This document shows positions 42,741-51,313 of a DNA stretch of 64,000 bases, piece after piece. How positions within the stretch are numbered: position 1 is the first letter of the stretch; every line of letters starts with the position of its first letter. Under the pieces are notes generated by a model. That model saw only the letters and a list, made by a program, of their open reading frames with translations. It searched no databases and was not told the origin of the DNA. The translations under genes and the position numbers were made by a program. The stretch is from Verrucomicrobiaceae bacterium. Lineage in GTDB: Bacteria; Verrucomicrobiota; Verrucomicrobiia; Verrucomicrobiales; Verrucomicrobiaceae. Where the stretch lies: contig JAIXZA010000144.1 in the NCBI GenBank assembly GCA_027489965.1, positions 62,001-126,000 of the forward strand, given 5' to 3'.

Positions 42741-43814
42741 TTAAGCCGCCGTGAAACGATATAGGGTCGTGCTCCGCAGGGTTTCTCCAGGACGCAGGAT
42801 GCAGCTGGGAAAGGTTGGCTGATTCGGCGAGTCCGGGAAGTGCTGGGTTTCCAGACAAAACCCATTTCGGAAGTGATAAGGACGGTCTGATTTTCCAGTG
42901 TCAGCACCGGTTAAGAAATTGCCCGTGTAAAGTTGCACCCCCGGTTCCGTGGTTAGCACTTCCATGACACGACCGCTTTTCGGTTCCAGAACGCGAGCTG
43001 CTAAAGTCAGGGGGCCATCGGCATGGTCGAGCACGTAATTATGATCATAACCGCGCGCGAATTTGAGCTGTTCATCGTCGGATTCGATCCGATCCCCAAT
43101 CACGGTTGAGGTGGTGAAATCCAGCGGACTGCCGATCACGGATCGCAGTTCACCTGTTGGGATGAGGCCGGCCGTCACGGGGGTAAAGCGGGTGGCGTTC
43201 AGCTTCAATTCATGGTCGAGAATCGTTCCCTCGCCTTCGCCCTTCAGATTAAAAAAGGCGTGTTGAGTGAGATTGACCGGCGTTGGCATGTCCGTGACAG
43301 CCTCATAGTCGATCTGCCATTCATTCTGATCTGTCAGCCAGTAGGTGAGGTGAACTTCGAGATTGCCTGGATAGCCCTCATCACCATCCGCACTTAGATG
43401 TCGGAAACGCACACCTTGAGCGTCATTACGGGCCACGCCTTCAGCTTTCCAGACCGCTTTATCAAAACCTTTCAGGCCACCGTGCAAGGCGCAAGGAATG
43501 CCGGCAGGTTCGTTATTGATGGCCAGCTGAAAGTTCTGTCCATCCAGAGTGAACCGGCCCTGAGCGATCCTGTTAGCAAACCGACCTGCCACTGTGCCAT
43601 GAAAGCCAGAGCTACTCAGGTATTCCTCCAAGGTCTTAAAGCCCAACACCACATCCGCAAGCTTCCCCGAACGATCCGGCACCTCCAGGCTTAGGATGAC
43701 GGCTCCGTAGGTCATCACGCGCATCTTCAATCCATGGCGGTTCGTCAGGGTAAACACATCGACCAACGTGCCATCTGGCAGCGCACCAAAAATTTCAGAT
43801 TGAGGAAGGATCAT
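42741..43814 (-). CDS. galM: Aldose 1-epimerase (galactose mutarotase)
   Basis: 357 residues from the ATG at 43814, preceded by AAGGA; a TTG five codons upstream is less likely. It interconverts alpha and beta anomers of galactose and other aldoses. Landmarks: GRFANRIAQGRF (sugar-binding), NLTQHAFFNLKG with the catalytic acid His, GYDHNYVLD, TTEPGVQLYTGNF, and GFCLETQHFPDSPNQPTFPS with the catalytic base Glu. All residues are in place and length is normal. No signal peptide, hence cytoplasmic. First gene of the galM-unknown-acyP run. Confidence 0.94.
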   Translation of the reverse strand: MILPQSEIFGALPDGTLVDVFTLTNRHGLKMRVMTYGAVILSLEVPDRSGKLADVVLGFKTLEEYLSSSGFHGTVAGRFANRIAQGRFTLDGQNFQLAINNEPAGIPCALHGGLKGFDKAVWKAEGVARNDAQGVRFRHLSADGDEGYPGNLEVHLTYWLTDQNEWQIDYEAVTDMPTPVNLTQHAFFNLKGEGEGTILDHELKLNATRFTPVTAGLIPTGELRSVIGSPLDFTTSTVIGDRIESDDEQLKFARGYDHNYVLDHADGPLTLAARVLEPKSGRVMEVLTTEPGVQLYTGNFLTGADTGKSDRPYHFRNGFCLETQHFPDSPNQPTFPSCILRPGETLRSTTLYRFTAA

Positions 43815-43895
43815 CGTCCTTACTCTCAAACCGCTGAGAGGCCTTGATGCAAGGAAATCCAGGAAACAAAAACCCGAGTCGTTTATTTTGAGCGT

Positions 43896-44786
43896 CTAGC
43901 TGGACGATCTACATACGTGCAAGAGAACTCCGTCTGCACACATAGCCGTGCCATTAGAACGCTCTAGGCTCCTCCAGTCTTCTTTTGAAATGCCGAGAGC
44001 TTTAGCTAGCGCATACTCGCGGTCATGATAGGCAGAGCGAATGTCATCAGGGGACAATCCTGCTTGGTGGTCTCGAAGCACGGCCTCGTGCACCTCCTGG
44101 ATACGCTGTCGATAGGTCGCTAAATGAGCTGCCACATCGCTCACCTCCCCAAAGTGGGTCAGGAAGAGCTTTTGAAAGTTCTCCGCAGCTAGCCGATCTA
44201 CTGAGGCGACATACGCCTTTGGCTCGAACTGCGGCGGCGCAGCGGTCACAGAAAGGTAGTTGGTGCCTGCTAAGCGCATGCCGGCGACATCTCCGGTAAA
44301 GCAGACATCTCCCACGACAAAGGCATGATGATGGCGCGCATGACCTGGTGTATCCCAGGCTGTGACGTTGACAGCGCCTAGGCGCAGGCTTTCCCCGTCT
44401 TGCAGAGCCGTTACGCGCTCGGCTGGCGCTGGCAGCATGTCTCCCCAGAGTAACTCCATCCTTTCGGCGTAAACCTGTCGAGCACTGTCCATGAGCCGAC
44501 TGGGATTGATGAGATGTTGGGCTGCTTTCGGGTGACAATAAACTTGAGCTCCCTGCTGAGCCCACCAGCCTGCGGCACCTGCATGATCGAGGTGGATGTG
44601 GGTGACGAAGACATGACGGATCTTGGTTTCATCCAGCCCCAGTCCCCGAATGCCCGCCCGCAAAGTCTCCAGCGTGGAGCCAGGTCCCGTTTCAATCAGG
44701 GCCAGTTCACCTTCAGATTCGATCACGTAGGCGGCGATCAGGCCGGGCATGTCTTGGAAATGCAGATCAAGGGTATGGACGGTCAC
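43896..44786 (-). CDS. MBL-fold metallo-hydrolase
   Basis: 296 residues, no signal peptide. The zinc motif THIHLDHAG (HxHxDH), a later GHARHHHAFVVGD and FTGDVAG supply the metal ligands, with LTHFGEV completing the site. The protein resembles glyoxalase II/SoxH-like cytoplasmic hydrolases. A C-terminal helical part (about 215-296) is typical of the longer members. Substrate undetermined; thioesters or lactones are typical. Gene end is 9 bp from the TonB-domain lipoprotein gene, which is upstream in the same direction, so co-transcription is possible. Confidence 0.88.
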   Translation of the reverse strand: MTVHTLDLHFQDMPGLIAAYVIESEGELALIETGPGSTLETLRAGIRGLGLDETKIRHVFVTHIHLDHAGAAGWWAQQGAQVYCHPKAAQHLINPSRLMDSARQVYAERMELLWGDMLPAPAERVTALQDGESLRLGAVNVTAWDTPGHARHHHAFVVGDVCFTGDVAGMRLAGTNYLSVTAAPPQFEPKAYVASVDRLAAENFQKLFLTHFGEVSDVAAHLATYRQRIQEVHEAVLRDHQAGLSPDDIRSAYHDREYALAKALGISKEDWRSLERSNGTAMCADGVLLHVCRSSS

Positions 44787-44794
44787 AGGCAGGA

Positions 44795-45256
44795 CTAATA
44801 GACGATGGCTTCGTATTCGATTTTGACGCGTTCTTCAGTAAGCGTCGATAAAAGCTTATCAGGAATGGGCGGGAATAAAGTCTCAGAAATGGCCCGCTTT
44901 GTCAGCTTTGACAGAAGCGAATACTTGCCGGAAATTAATGCTATTCGGTCAGGTGAGCCATTTTTATCAATGTAAAAACGATACCTGACTTTACCAAATT
45001 CAAGTTCGTCGCGATGAGAATAAATCAGCTGCTGCCAACGAACTCCAACACGCGAGGTTGACACTTTAATGTAATGTTTAAGAAGGTCCGAGTCGTCTTG
45101 TCCATCCACAACTTTAAATGGGTGGATCTTGGCTGCGTCCTTTGCTTGAAGAGACGAAGGTTTACCGCCTCTTACTGATTCGGTAGACTTGCTAGCACAA
45201 CCGAGCTGTAAACAGGCAATTAGAATCAAGAGTGCAAGAGGAAGAACACAATTCAT
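44795..45256 (-). CDS. Lipoprotein with TonB-type C-terminal domain
   Basis: 153 residues from the ATG at 45256 (a GTG directly before it is also possible). A lipoprotein signal ends in LQLGC. The last 95 residues repeat the TonB C-terminal-like domain of the upstream gene: FGKVRYRFYIDKNGSPDRI against FGRVRFRFYVDRKGVPQDL, then FPPIPDKLL, and an identical last eleven residues RVKIEYEAIVY. It therefore arose by partial duplication of that gene, with the proline-rich spacer and membrane helix replaced by a lipid anchor. TonB-type domains normally bind outer-membrane receptors. Here the lipid anchor would let it act at either membrane; role unknown. Confidence 0.75.
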   Translation of the reverse strand: MNCVLPLALLILIACLQLGCASKSTESVRGGKPSSLQAKDAAKIHPFKVVDGQDDSDLLKHYIKVSTSRVGVRWQQLIYSHRDELEFGKVRYRFYIDKNGSPDRIALISGKYSLLSKLTKRAISETLFPPIPDKLLSTLTEERVKIEYEAIVY

Positions 45257-45259
45257 CAC

Positions 45260-46438
45260 TTAATAGACGATGGCTTCGTATTCGATTTTGACGCGTTCCT
45301 CATCCAGGTCTGGCAAAAGATCATTTGGGATGGGCGGGATTTGGGCATCCAGGATGGCACGTAGGGTTAGCTCTCTCATTCTGGGATCAGCGTCACGGGC
45401 ATCGGAGAGGATTTGCAGATCCTGCGGCACGCCTTTGCGATCCACGTAAAAGCGGAAACGCACGCGGCCAAAGTTCACGGAGTCACGGGCTAATTTGACA
45501 TAGAGATGCCATTTTTTACCCACGGCTCCGGTGACCTCTTTCATGTAGCGCCCCAGCGGTGTGGCCTCAGAGTCCACGGCATTGTCTCCTTCACGGCTGA
45601 TGGCACCATCCACTTTACTGGTCCGAGTAAAGGGGACGTAGGAGTCTTTTTCAGCCTGGCCAGCTGTCATTTTGATCTCTTCCTCAGTGACTGGGAGCGC
45701 TTTAGCGATCTGCGGTGGCGGCATATCTGCGGGAGCACGGATTTGCGGCTTGGCGGGGGCTGTTTCGGCCACGGGTTGTCGCTCAGGCTTCCGTACTTCT
45801 AGCGGCAGACGGTTCATGTCGAGTCGAGCTGCATCTTTGTCCATCTCCTCCATCATTTTCACCAGGGGCGTGCCCTCTGTCGGCGTGAGCTTGGCCACCT
45901 GTGTGGGCGGTGGTGGAGCCTCCACGGGCTTGAGAATGCTTGGCGGTGCAGGCTGCGTCTGGGGTTGTGGCGGGCGCATGTCAGGTGGCGCAGCTGTTGT
46001 TGGCAGCGTGGCATCGTTTTTCACCTGGCCATCTTTGTAATCGCGGTTGGCCAGTTCCAGCTTAGTCGGAGCATTGCCTTCCATGGTTGGCATCATGAGG
46101 GTAGCGCCGGATTTGGGTGGTAGCTTGCTGGCCGCTTGGGTATTGCGATCTGATTGAAAGGCTGCCTGTTTAGGGGCCGCTGTTTCAGCCACATTCTGAG
46201 TGGTTCGGATGTACGCTTTTTCTGGCGGCTTGGGCGGTGTCGGAACTGGAATGATCTGCTCTGGAAAAATCATCGTCACTTCTGGCACAGGTTCTTCCTC
46301 GACGACCGCTGACGGCTCTGGTAATGGCAATCCAGACTGCAAACTGAATCCCCATAACAGAATCATGAAGGCGATCGCATGGATCACCAATGATCCCACG
46401 AGGCCTGCCTGAGTGTTTCTGTCCTGAGCGATTGTCAC
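45260..46438 (-). CDS. TonB-like protein with proline-rich spacer
   Basis: 392 residues from a GTG at 46438 (VTIAQDRNTQ); a TTG further upstream is the alternative. An inner-membrane helix (about 12-32, LVGSLVIHAIAFMILLWGFSLQ) is followed by a long Pro/Glu/Lys spacer (about 45-270, with PVPTPPKPPEKAY) that would span the periplasm. A C-terminal TonB-like domain (about 290-392, RVRFRFYVDRKGVPQD...IPPIPNDLL) comes last. TonB transmits the proton-motive force via ExbB/ExbD to outer-membrane transporters. No exbB/exbD is present in this window. Followed after 3 bp by the lipoprotein copy of its C-terminal domain. Confidence 0.82.
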   Translation of the reverse strand: MTIAQDRNTQAGLVGSLVIHAIAFMILLWGFSLQSGLPLPEPSAVVEEEPVPEVTMIFPEQIIPVPTPPKPPEKAYIRTTQNVAETAAPKQAAFQSDRNTQAASKLPPKSGATLMMPTMEGNAPTKLELANRDYKDGQVKNDATLPTTAAPPDMRPPQPQTQPAPPSILKPVEAPPPPTQVAKLTPTEGTPLVKMMEEMDKDAARLDMNRLPLEVRKPERQPVAETAPAKPQIRAPADMPPPQIAKALPVTEEEIKMTAGQAEKDSYVPFTRTSKVDGAISREGDNAVDSEATPLGRYMKEVTGAVGKKWHLYVKLARDSVNFGRVRFRFYVDRKGVPQDLQILSDARDADPRMRELTLRAILDAQIPPIPNDLLPDLDEERVKIEYEAIVY

Positions 46439-46593
46439 AAGGCTCAGACAGTGTGCGCAAGGGGGCGCGTTGGCAAGTCGCACCACGACCCTCAAAGACT
46501 TTAGCGGTTGGCGGGGTTTTAGTGGTTAGTTCCAGACAGTGTGTTTCAAGTAGGCACCTGATCATCGAGCCCAAAAGAACAGAGAACCACCCC

Positions 46594-47349
46594 ATGCCCC
46601 TTCCCTTCAACAGCTACCTTAGACTAGCCCTATCCCTCTTCCCCGCTTTCGGTGTTTTGGTGGCGCTCCTGGCTGATTGGTATGCACCAGCAGGGCTCCT
46701 GTTCCTGGTCACGTCTGTGGTCATCACGGTTGGCACACTGGTGCCGCGTTGTGCGTGGTTTGGACCGCTGACCAGCGCTCTGCCAGCAGGTTCAGAAGGT
46801 GTCTGCCTGACGATAGATGACGGACCAGATCCTGAACACACGCTAGCTTTACTCGACATCCTCGATCAGCATCAGGCTAAGGCGATCTTCTTTCTCATTG
46901 GCGACCGTGCAGCGTGTCATCCTGAGTTGGTCAGAGAGATTGCACGGCGGGGCCATGTCATCGGCAATCATTCACAGACCCATCCTGCCGCCACGTTTTG
47001 GGCACTCAATCCTTGGCGCATGTGGGCAGAAATCGCGGGCTGTCAGCAAACACTCATTCAGATTACCGGCACTGCGCCACAGTGGTTCCGTCCGCCAGTC
47101 GGGCATCACAATCTCTTTGTCGCTGCCCCGTTACGTGCGCTTGATTTGAAGATGCTCATGTGGAACTGCCGAGGCTACGATGCGGTGGAAAAAGACCCCG
47201 CCTTGGTACTAAGACGGATTGAAAAAAGTCTGCGTCCCGGAGCCATCATCCTTCTGCATGATGCCACGCCGATCTGTGAAGAGGTGCTGTGCGGCACTCT
47301 CAATCTCCTTCAGCGCCGTGGGTTAAGCCCACAATTAAAGATCGATTAA
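46594..47349 (+). CDS. Polysaccharide deacetylase (carbohydrate esterase 4)
   Basis: 251 residues from the ATG at 46594 (an AGAG stretch lies upstream). Two hydrophobic segments at the N-terminus (about 5-45) anchor it in the inner membrane. NodB-homology motifs follow: LTIDDGPDPEHT (catalytic Asp pair), HSQTH (metal-binding His-x-x-x-His, from GNHSQTHP), RPPVGHHN and a final LLHDAT (His-Asp). The enzyme removes N-acetyl groups from peptidoglycan, chitin or similar glycans with a divalent metal. The periplasmic face is likely. Divergent from the tonB-like gene. Convergent with rpoN. Confidence 0.9.
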   Translation: MPLPFNSYLRLALSLFPAFGVLVALLADWYAPAGLLFLVTSVVITVGTLVPRCAWFGPLTSALPAGSEGVCLTIDDGPDPEHTLALLDILDQHQAKAIFFLIGDRAACHPELVREIARRGHVIGNHSQTHPAATFWALNPWRMWAEIAGCQQTLIQITGTAPQWFRPPVGHHNLFVAAPLRALDLKMLMWNCRGYDAVEKDPALVLRRIEKSLRPGAIILLHDATPICEEVLCGTLNLLQRRGLSPQLKID

Positions 47350-47404
47350 TCCTTAAAACGCGAATCACCCTTTGATCCAATCGTTGCGCAACATTTGGCG
47401 CGAT

Positions 47405-48814
47405 TCAGGAAAACGATTTCCTGAGATGACTTGGCAAGATCCCAAGGGCTTCACGATACTTGGCGACGGTGCGTCTTGCGACCTTAATTCCCTGTTTATC
47501 AAGCAATTTTGCGAGCTTGTCATCGCTGAGCGGCTTGTTTTTGGGCTCCGTTTTGATGAGATCAGAAATAGCGTTTTTGACGCTGGTATTGCTGAGATCT
47601 TCGCCTGAATCGGTTTTCACACCATGACTGAAGAAGAATTTGAGCTCAAAGACGCCATGAGGCGTGGCCATGTACTTACCGGAAATGGCACGACTAACCG
47701 TCGTCTCATGAACCCCCACTTCATCGGCAACCTGAGCCATGTTTAATGGGCGCAGCTGACTCGTGCCGTTTTCGAGGAACTCCTGCTGATGTGCCAAGAT
47801 CTTCACGGCAATTTTGTGAATCGTTTGCTGGCGCTGCTGGATGCTGCGAATGAGAAACTTTCCACTGCGAATTTTGTCTCGGATGTAGTTCCGCACTTCC
47901 GTGCTGCTATCTGACTGACCCAGCATGTCTTTGTAGGCATTGCTTAGGCGCAGATGGGGAAGCTCATCCCCATTCATCACAGGCACCCATTCACCAGCCT
48001 GGCGCTCGACGATGATGTCGGGATTGACATAGTTATTGGAGCTGACACTGAAGCGTGATGCCGGTCTGGGGTCCAAAGTGCTGATGAAATCGGCCGCCCG
48101 TGAAATCTGCTCGATCGGCATGCCCAGCTTTCTCGCCAAGATCGGATAACGCTTATTGGCCAAATCTTCCAGATACATATCGACCAAGCGATAGGCTAGG
48201 CTTTGACGCTTGCTCAGTCGATCCAGCTGAATCAGCAGACACTCACGTAGATCTTCAGAACCGACCCCGACAGGATCAAAGGTGATCAGAGCCGCTTTGG
48301 CCTCATGCAGATCATCGACAGGGATGCCGTGTTGAAGGCTAAGCTCTTCAACCGTGCTATGCAGAAAGCCGCGATCATCAATACTACCAATGAGAAACTC
48401 GAGATTCTTGATCAGAACAGGATCTTTGATTTCAGACGTGCGGAGCTGCGTGGTGAGATGCTCCTGAAGAGTCATCGGGACCACGATCGAATCCATCAAA
48501 AATTGCCAACGCTCCTGATCGTCAGTGCGGCGATTCGGAGACTGCATCATGCTCTGAGCCCAGTACTCACGCCACTCTTCATCCATTTGGGACATGGAAT
48601 CGAGCTCATCACGATCCGCAGGATCTTCAGGGGCCGTGTCTTCCAAGGAAACCTCTGGGCTCTCCAATTCCAAAACAGGATTGATATTGATCTCTTGCTG
48701 GATGATTTGGCGCAAGTCCAAGGTCGGCGCCTGCAGGATTTGCAGGCTCTGCTGCATCTGCGGGCCGATAGCTAGCTTTTGAGTCTGTGACTGATAGAGT
48801 CCTTGGTCGGCCAT
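47405..48814 (-). CDS. rpoN: RNA polymerase sigma-54 factor
   Basis: 469 residues. Region I is the Gln/Leu-rich activator-interaction segment (QTQKLAIGPQMQQSLQILQAPTLDLRQIIQQEI). Region II is short and acidic (EDTAPEDPADRDELDSM). Region III contains the core-binding part and the helix-turn-helix (MAQVADEVGVHETTVSRAISGKYM), and the RpoN box ends the protein (ARRTVAKYREALGI). Sigma-54 recognises -24/-12 promoters and needs enhancer-binding AAA+ activators, none of which is in the window. Followed by no obvious nitrogen-related partner genes. Complete and of normal length. Confidence 0.96.
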   Translation of the reverse strand: MADQGLYQSQTQKLAIGPQMQQSLQILQAPTLDLRQIIQQEININPVLELESPEVSLEDTAPEDPADRDELDSMSQMDEEWREYWAQSMMQSPNRRTDDQERWQFLMDSIVVPMTLQEHLTTQLRTSEIKDPVLIKNLEFLIGSIDDRGFLHSTVEELSLQHGIPVDDLHEAKAALITFDPVGVGSEDLRECLLIQLDRLSKRQSLAYRLVDMYLEDLANKRYPILARKLGMPIEQISRAADFISTLDPRPASRFSVSSNNYVNPDIIVERQAGEWVPVMNGDELPHLRLSNAYKDMLGQSDSSTEVRNYIRDKIRSGKFLIRSIQQRQQTIHKIAVKILAHQQEFLENGTSQLRPLNMAQVADEVGVHETTVSRAISGKYMATPHGVFELKFFFSHGVKTDSGEDLSNTSVKNAISDLIKTEPKNKPLSDDKLAKLLDKQGIKVARRTVAKYREALGILPSHLRKSFS

Positions 48815-48922
48815 TGGTGAGTTAGCGGCAACCTATTCACCGATGCCTTTCGATGGCAAGCAAAGATCAGGCCAAGTTGGAAATTTATTCTTAATAGAAG
48901 GTTACTTACTGCCAGTAATCAA

Positions 48923-48954
48923 AAGCCCACGCCATTCTGAGACGGCGTGGGCTT
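48923..48954 (-). terminator. Rho-independent terminator of the Gfo/Idh/MocA-family gene
   Basis: Perfect 11-bp stem AAGCCCACGCC (48923-48933) with GGCGTGGGCTT (48944-48954), 10-nt loop, TTTTGATT on the minus strand after it. Located about 30 bp after the stop codon at 48985 and upstream of rpoN, so it separates the two genes. Confidence 0.8.
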
Positions 48955-48984
48955 GCGATTGGAGGCTATTATCCGTGATGCTTT

Positions 48985-50520
48985 CTAGCTGATTTGGGGC
49001 AGCTCGAAGCCTGCTGCGTATTCGTCTTGAGCCATCTTGTTGGCCTCATCGGCGAATTCACCAATGAATTTCTCGCTAACGGGATCGAAATCGAGCCAAG
49101 GTCCCACAGCTGCCTGCTGGGCTTTGGTGTCGATTTGATTGGCTTCGAGGTTGGCGATGAAGTGCTCCAGAGTTTCCTGGGCGGCCTTGCTGTTGCTCAG
49201 GCGTTCTTTGATTTCGTCGTTGGAAAGTTTCTTACCAAGGCGGAAAGAAACGTTGGCCATCTGAGACAGCGCCGCTGCATGGAAGCCGTGGGAAACGTGA
49301 AGGTTGCTGTTGACCAGCTTTCCTGCACGGACGGATTCGATGAAGTTCTTCATGTGGTTTGGACCTTCGAGAATCTCGAATTTCTGGATGGTTTTACCTT
49401 CATTGTCGTAGGCCTTGGATTCGGCGATGTATCCACCTTCGCAATGAACAACGTTGCCAATACGCGGGGCCGAGGTTTTACCGTTGATGCGATAAACAGG
49501 TTCTGCGCCCTTGGTCCAGTTCATGTCTTTTAATGGCAGACCGCGATTATCAAAGAGCATCGGTGCGCCTTCAGGATATTCAAAATAAGCCATTTGGTTG
49601 TTGGCGGTTTGACCATCGTCATCGTAGCCCCAGCGACCACCAAAGCTCATGACACGTTTGGGCAAACCAGGATTGCCGAGCATCCAGCGGGCGACGTCGA
49701 GCTGATGTGGCCCTTGATTGCCAATATCACCGTTGCCATAAGCCCACTGCCAATGCCAGTCGTAGTGCATCTGTTCGCGCTGAACAGGGGCGACAGGACG
49801 TGGTGCTGACCAGAGTTTGTAATCAAGATCCACGATTTGCGGCTTGCCGCCCGTGTCACGGAAAGTGCCGACAATACGGCCATTCGCATCTGGTTGAACA
49901 GGTGCGGAAACTTTACCAATGCTCTTACGGGCTTTGTAATTGATACCACGGCTCAGGTTGGTTTTACCAATCTGACCACTCTTCAAGTACTCACTGGCGG
50001 CGGCCCATCCGAGATCGGATCGGCGCTGCATACCGTGCTGAACAACGATCCCTTTCTTTTCAGCAATCAGGGCAGCATCGAGAAGCTTGCGGCCTTCCCA
50101 CATATTGTGAGAGACAGGTTTCTCAACATAGACATGTTTGCCATTGGCAATGCCTGTCATGGCAATCAAGGTGTGGCTGTGATTCGGCGTCGCAATGGTG
50201 ATGGCGTCAATGTCTTTGTCGGCACAGCAGTCGCGGAAGTCTTTGTATTGCTTTACCTCAATACCCTTCTTGGCTAAGGAAGCCACCTGCTTGGCCATGA
50301 CTTTGTCATCCACGTCACAGAGAGCAACGAGACGCACGCCTTTGATCGCCAATAGGCTGCCGATGTGACCACCTCCGCGGCCATTAAAGCCGATGACTGC
50401 GACGCGGACGTCGTCATTGGCACCGATGGTTTTTGCCCAGGTCGGCAAAGTGGCGATACCGGCTGCGCCGGCGATGGTGCCGCGCAGGAAAGTGCGGCGT
50501 GTGGATGGCTGTGAGTTCAT
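48985..50520 (-). CDS. Tat-exported Gfo/Idh/MocA-family oxidoreductase
   Basis: 511 residues. Twin-arginine signal (STRRTFLRGTIAGAAG, about 6-30) followed by the NAD(P)-binding Rossmann domain (VAVIGFNGRGGGHIGSL near 40) with the EKPVSHN motif (Lys near 135). A substrate domain comes after it, containing NQGPHQLDVARWMLG and EGGYIAE blocks. Exported members of this family are highly expanded in Planctomycetes and Verrucomicrobia; some glycoside-hydrolase-like members carry the cofactor through Tat export. Substrate probably a sugar or inositol derivative, which is inference. Ends in a strong terminator, so monocistronic. Confidence 0.93.
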   Translation of the reverse strand: MNSQPSTRRTFLRGTIAGAAGIATLPTWAKTIGANDDVRVAVIGFNGRGGGHIGSLLAIKGVRLVALCDVDDKVMAKQVASLAKKGIEVKQYKDFRDCCADKDIDAITIATPNHSHTLIAMTGIANGKHVYVEKPVSHNMWEGRKLLDAALIAEKKGIVVQHGMQRRSDLGWAAASEYLKSGQIGKTNLSRGINYKARKSIGKVSAPVQPDANGRIVGTFRDTGGKPQIVDLDYKLWSAPRPVAPVQREQMHYDWHWQWAYGNGDIGNQGPHQLDVARWMLGNPGLPKRVMSFGGRWGYDDDGQTANNQMAYFEYPEGAPMLFDNRGLPLKDMNWTKGAEPVYRINGKTSAPRIGNVVHCEGGYIAESKAYDNEGKTIQKFEILEGPNHMKNFIESVRAGKLVNSNLHVSHGFHAAALSQMANVSFRLGKKLSNDEIKERLSNSKAAQETLEHFIANLEANQIDTKAQQAAVGPWLDFDPVSEKFIGEFADEANKMAQDEYAAGFELPQIS

Positions 50521-50654
50521 GGCAGGGGTTTTACACTACGGGTTCTCTGTTTCCGCCAGCGATTCGCGGGCAGGTGAATAGGAAGGCTATCAGATACGAT
50601 GTCTTCGATGCAAACTTTCTTTTGAGTGCACTCAGACCTTTTTAAATACTGGCT

Positions 50655-51263
50655 TCAATCACTCTCGTATTCGTCTTCCTCTTGGGCATCGTTCAGGATG
50701 ATGCGGATGCTGCGCTCTTCTAGGGCGTCGCGCACATCCAGAATGTCTTGTCCGTCAATGCTCAGCCAAAGTTTCGCATGATCACGGGAACGGCCATTGT
50801 GATCGGCATTGTAGGTGAAACCAAAGCGCCCATAAAAAGGCATCGAGGTCACATTCGTCTGCGCCCAAACATCGACAGGTCGGTCATCGACCTCAAGCAA
50901 AGCCAAGCGCGCCGCGAGAAGCGTGGCCCCAAATCCGCGGCGGTGATACTCGCCATGAATCATGCCATGGACGAGCGTGGCCGCATCTGAATCACCGACG
51001 AGTTCAAGTCCACCACAGCCCACGATCTCTCCATCGTGCTCAACAACAAGGTAGTAGGAGGTGCCCAGTTCCAGAAACTCGGTGAAATTCGCCAGTCCTT
51101 CAGGGCTGAGAAAGTCCGGTGTATTGGAGCGGTAAACTTCCAGACAAGCCTCTAGATCGTCTGCTTGATACTCGCGAATGCGGCAGGCGACGAGTTTGGG
51201 CACGATAGCTTCCATGAGAGGAGAAAGATCATCCAGCTCGGTATCGTCTTCGTTGTAAGGCAT
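50655..51263 (-). CDS. GNAT-family N-acetyltransferase
   Basis: 202 residues. A short acidic N-terminus (about 1-30) and an acidic C-terminal tail (AQEEDEYESD) flank a GNAT domain. VACRIREYQADDLEACLEVYRS is the first strand and helix. DGEIVGCGGLEL is strand 4. HGEYHRRGFGATLLAARLALLE is the acetyl-CoA pyrophosphate loop (RxxGxG/A), and FYGRFGF comes near the end. It transfers an acetyl group from acetyl-CoA to an amine; substrate not predictable. Cytoplasmic. Both neighbours run in the same direction with moderate gaps. Confidence 0.88.
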   Translation of the reverse strand: MPYNEDDTELDDLSPLMEAIVPKLVACRIREYQADDLEACLEVYRSNTPDFLSPEGLANFTEFLELGTSYYLVVEHDGEIVGCGGLELVGDSDAATLVHGMIHGEYHRRGFGATLLAARLALLEVDDRPVDVWAQTNVTSMPFYGRFGFTYNADHNGRSRDHAKLWLSIDGQDILDVRDALEERSIRIILNDAQEEDEYESD

Positions 51264-51313
51264 GGCTTTGAAAAAGGTGGTTGGGGGTTAGAAAGTAAAA
51301 ACGCAGAATGGTC

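Noticed and set aside
46390-46593. Longer N-terminus for the polysaccharide deacetylase
   Set aside because: The extra 68 codons overlap the divergent tonB-like gene start, are not hydrophobic or domain-like, and the internal ATG at 46594 has an AGAG stretch upstream and begins the membrane anchor.
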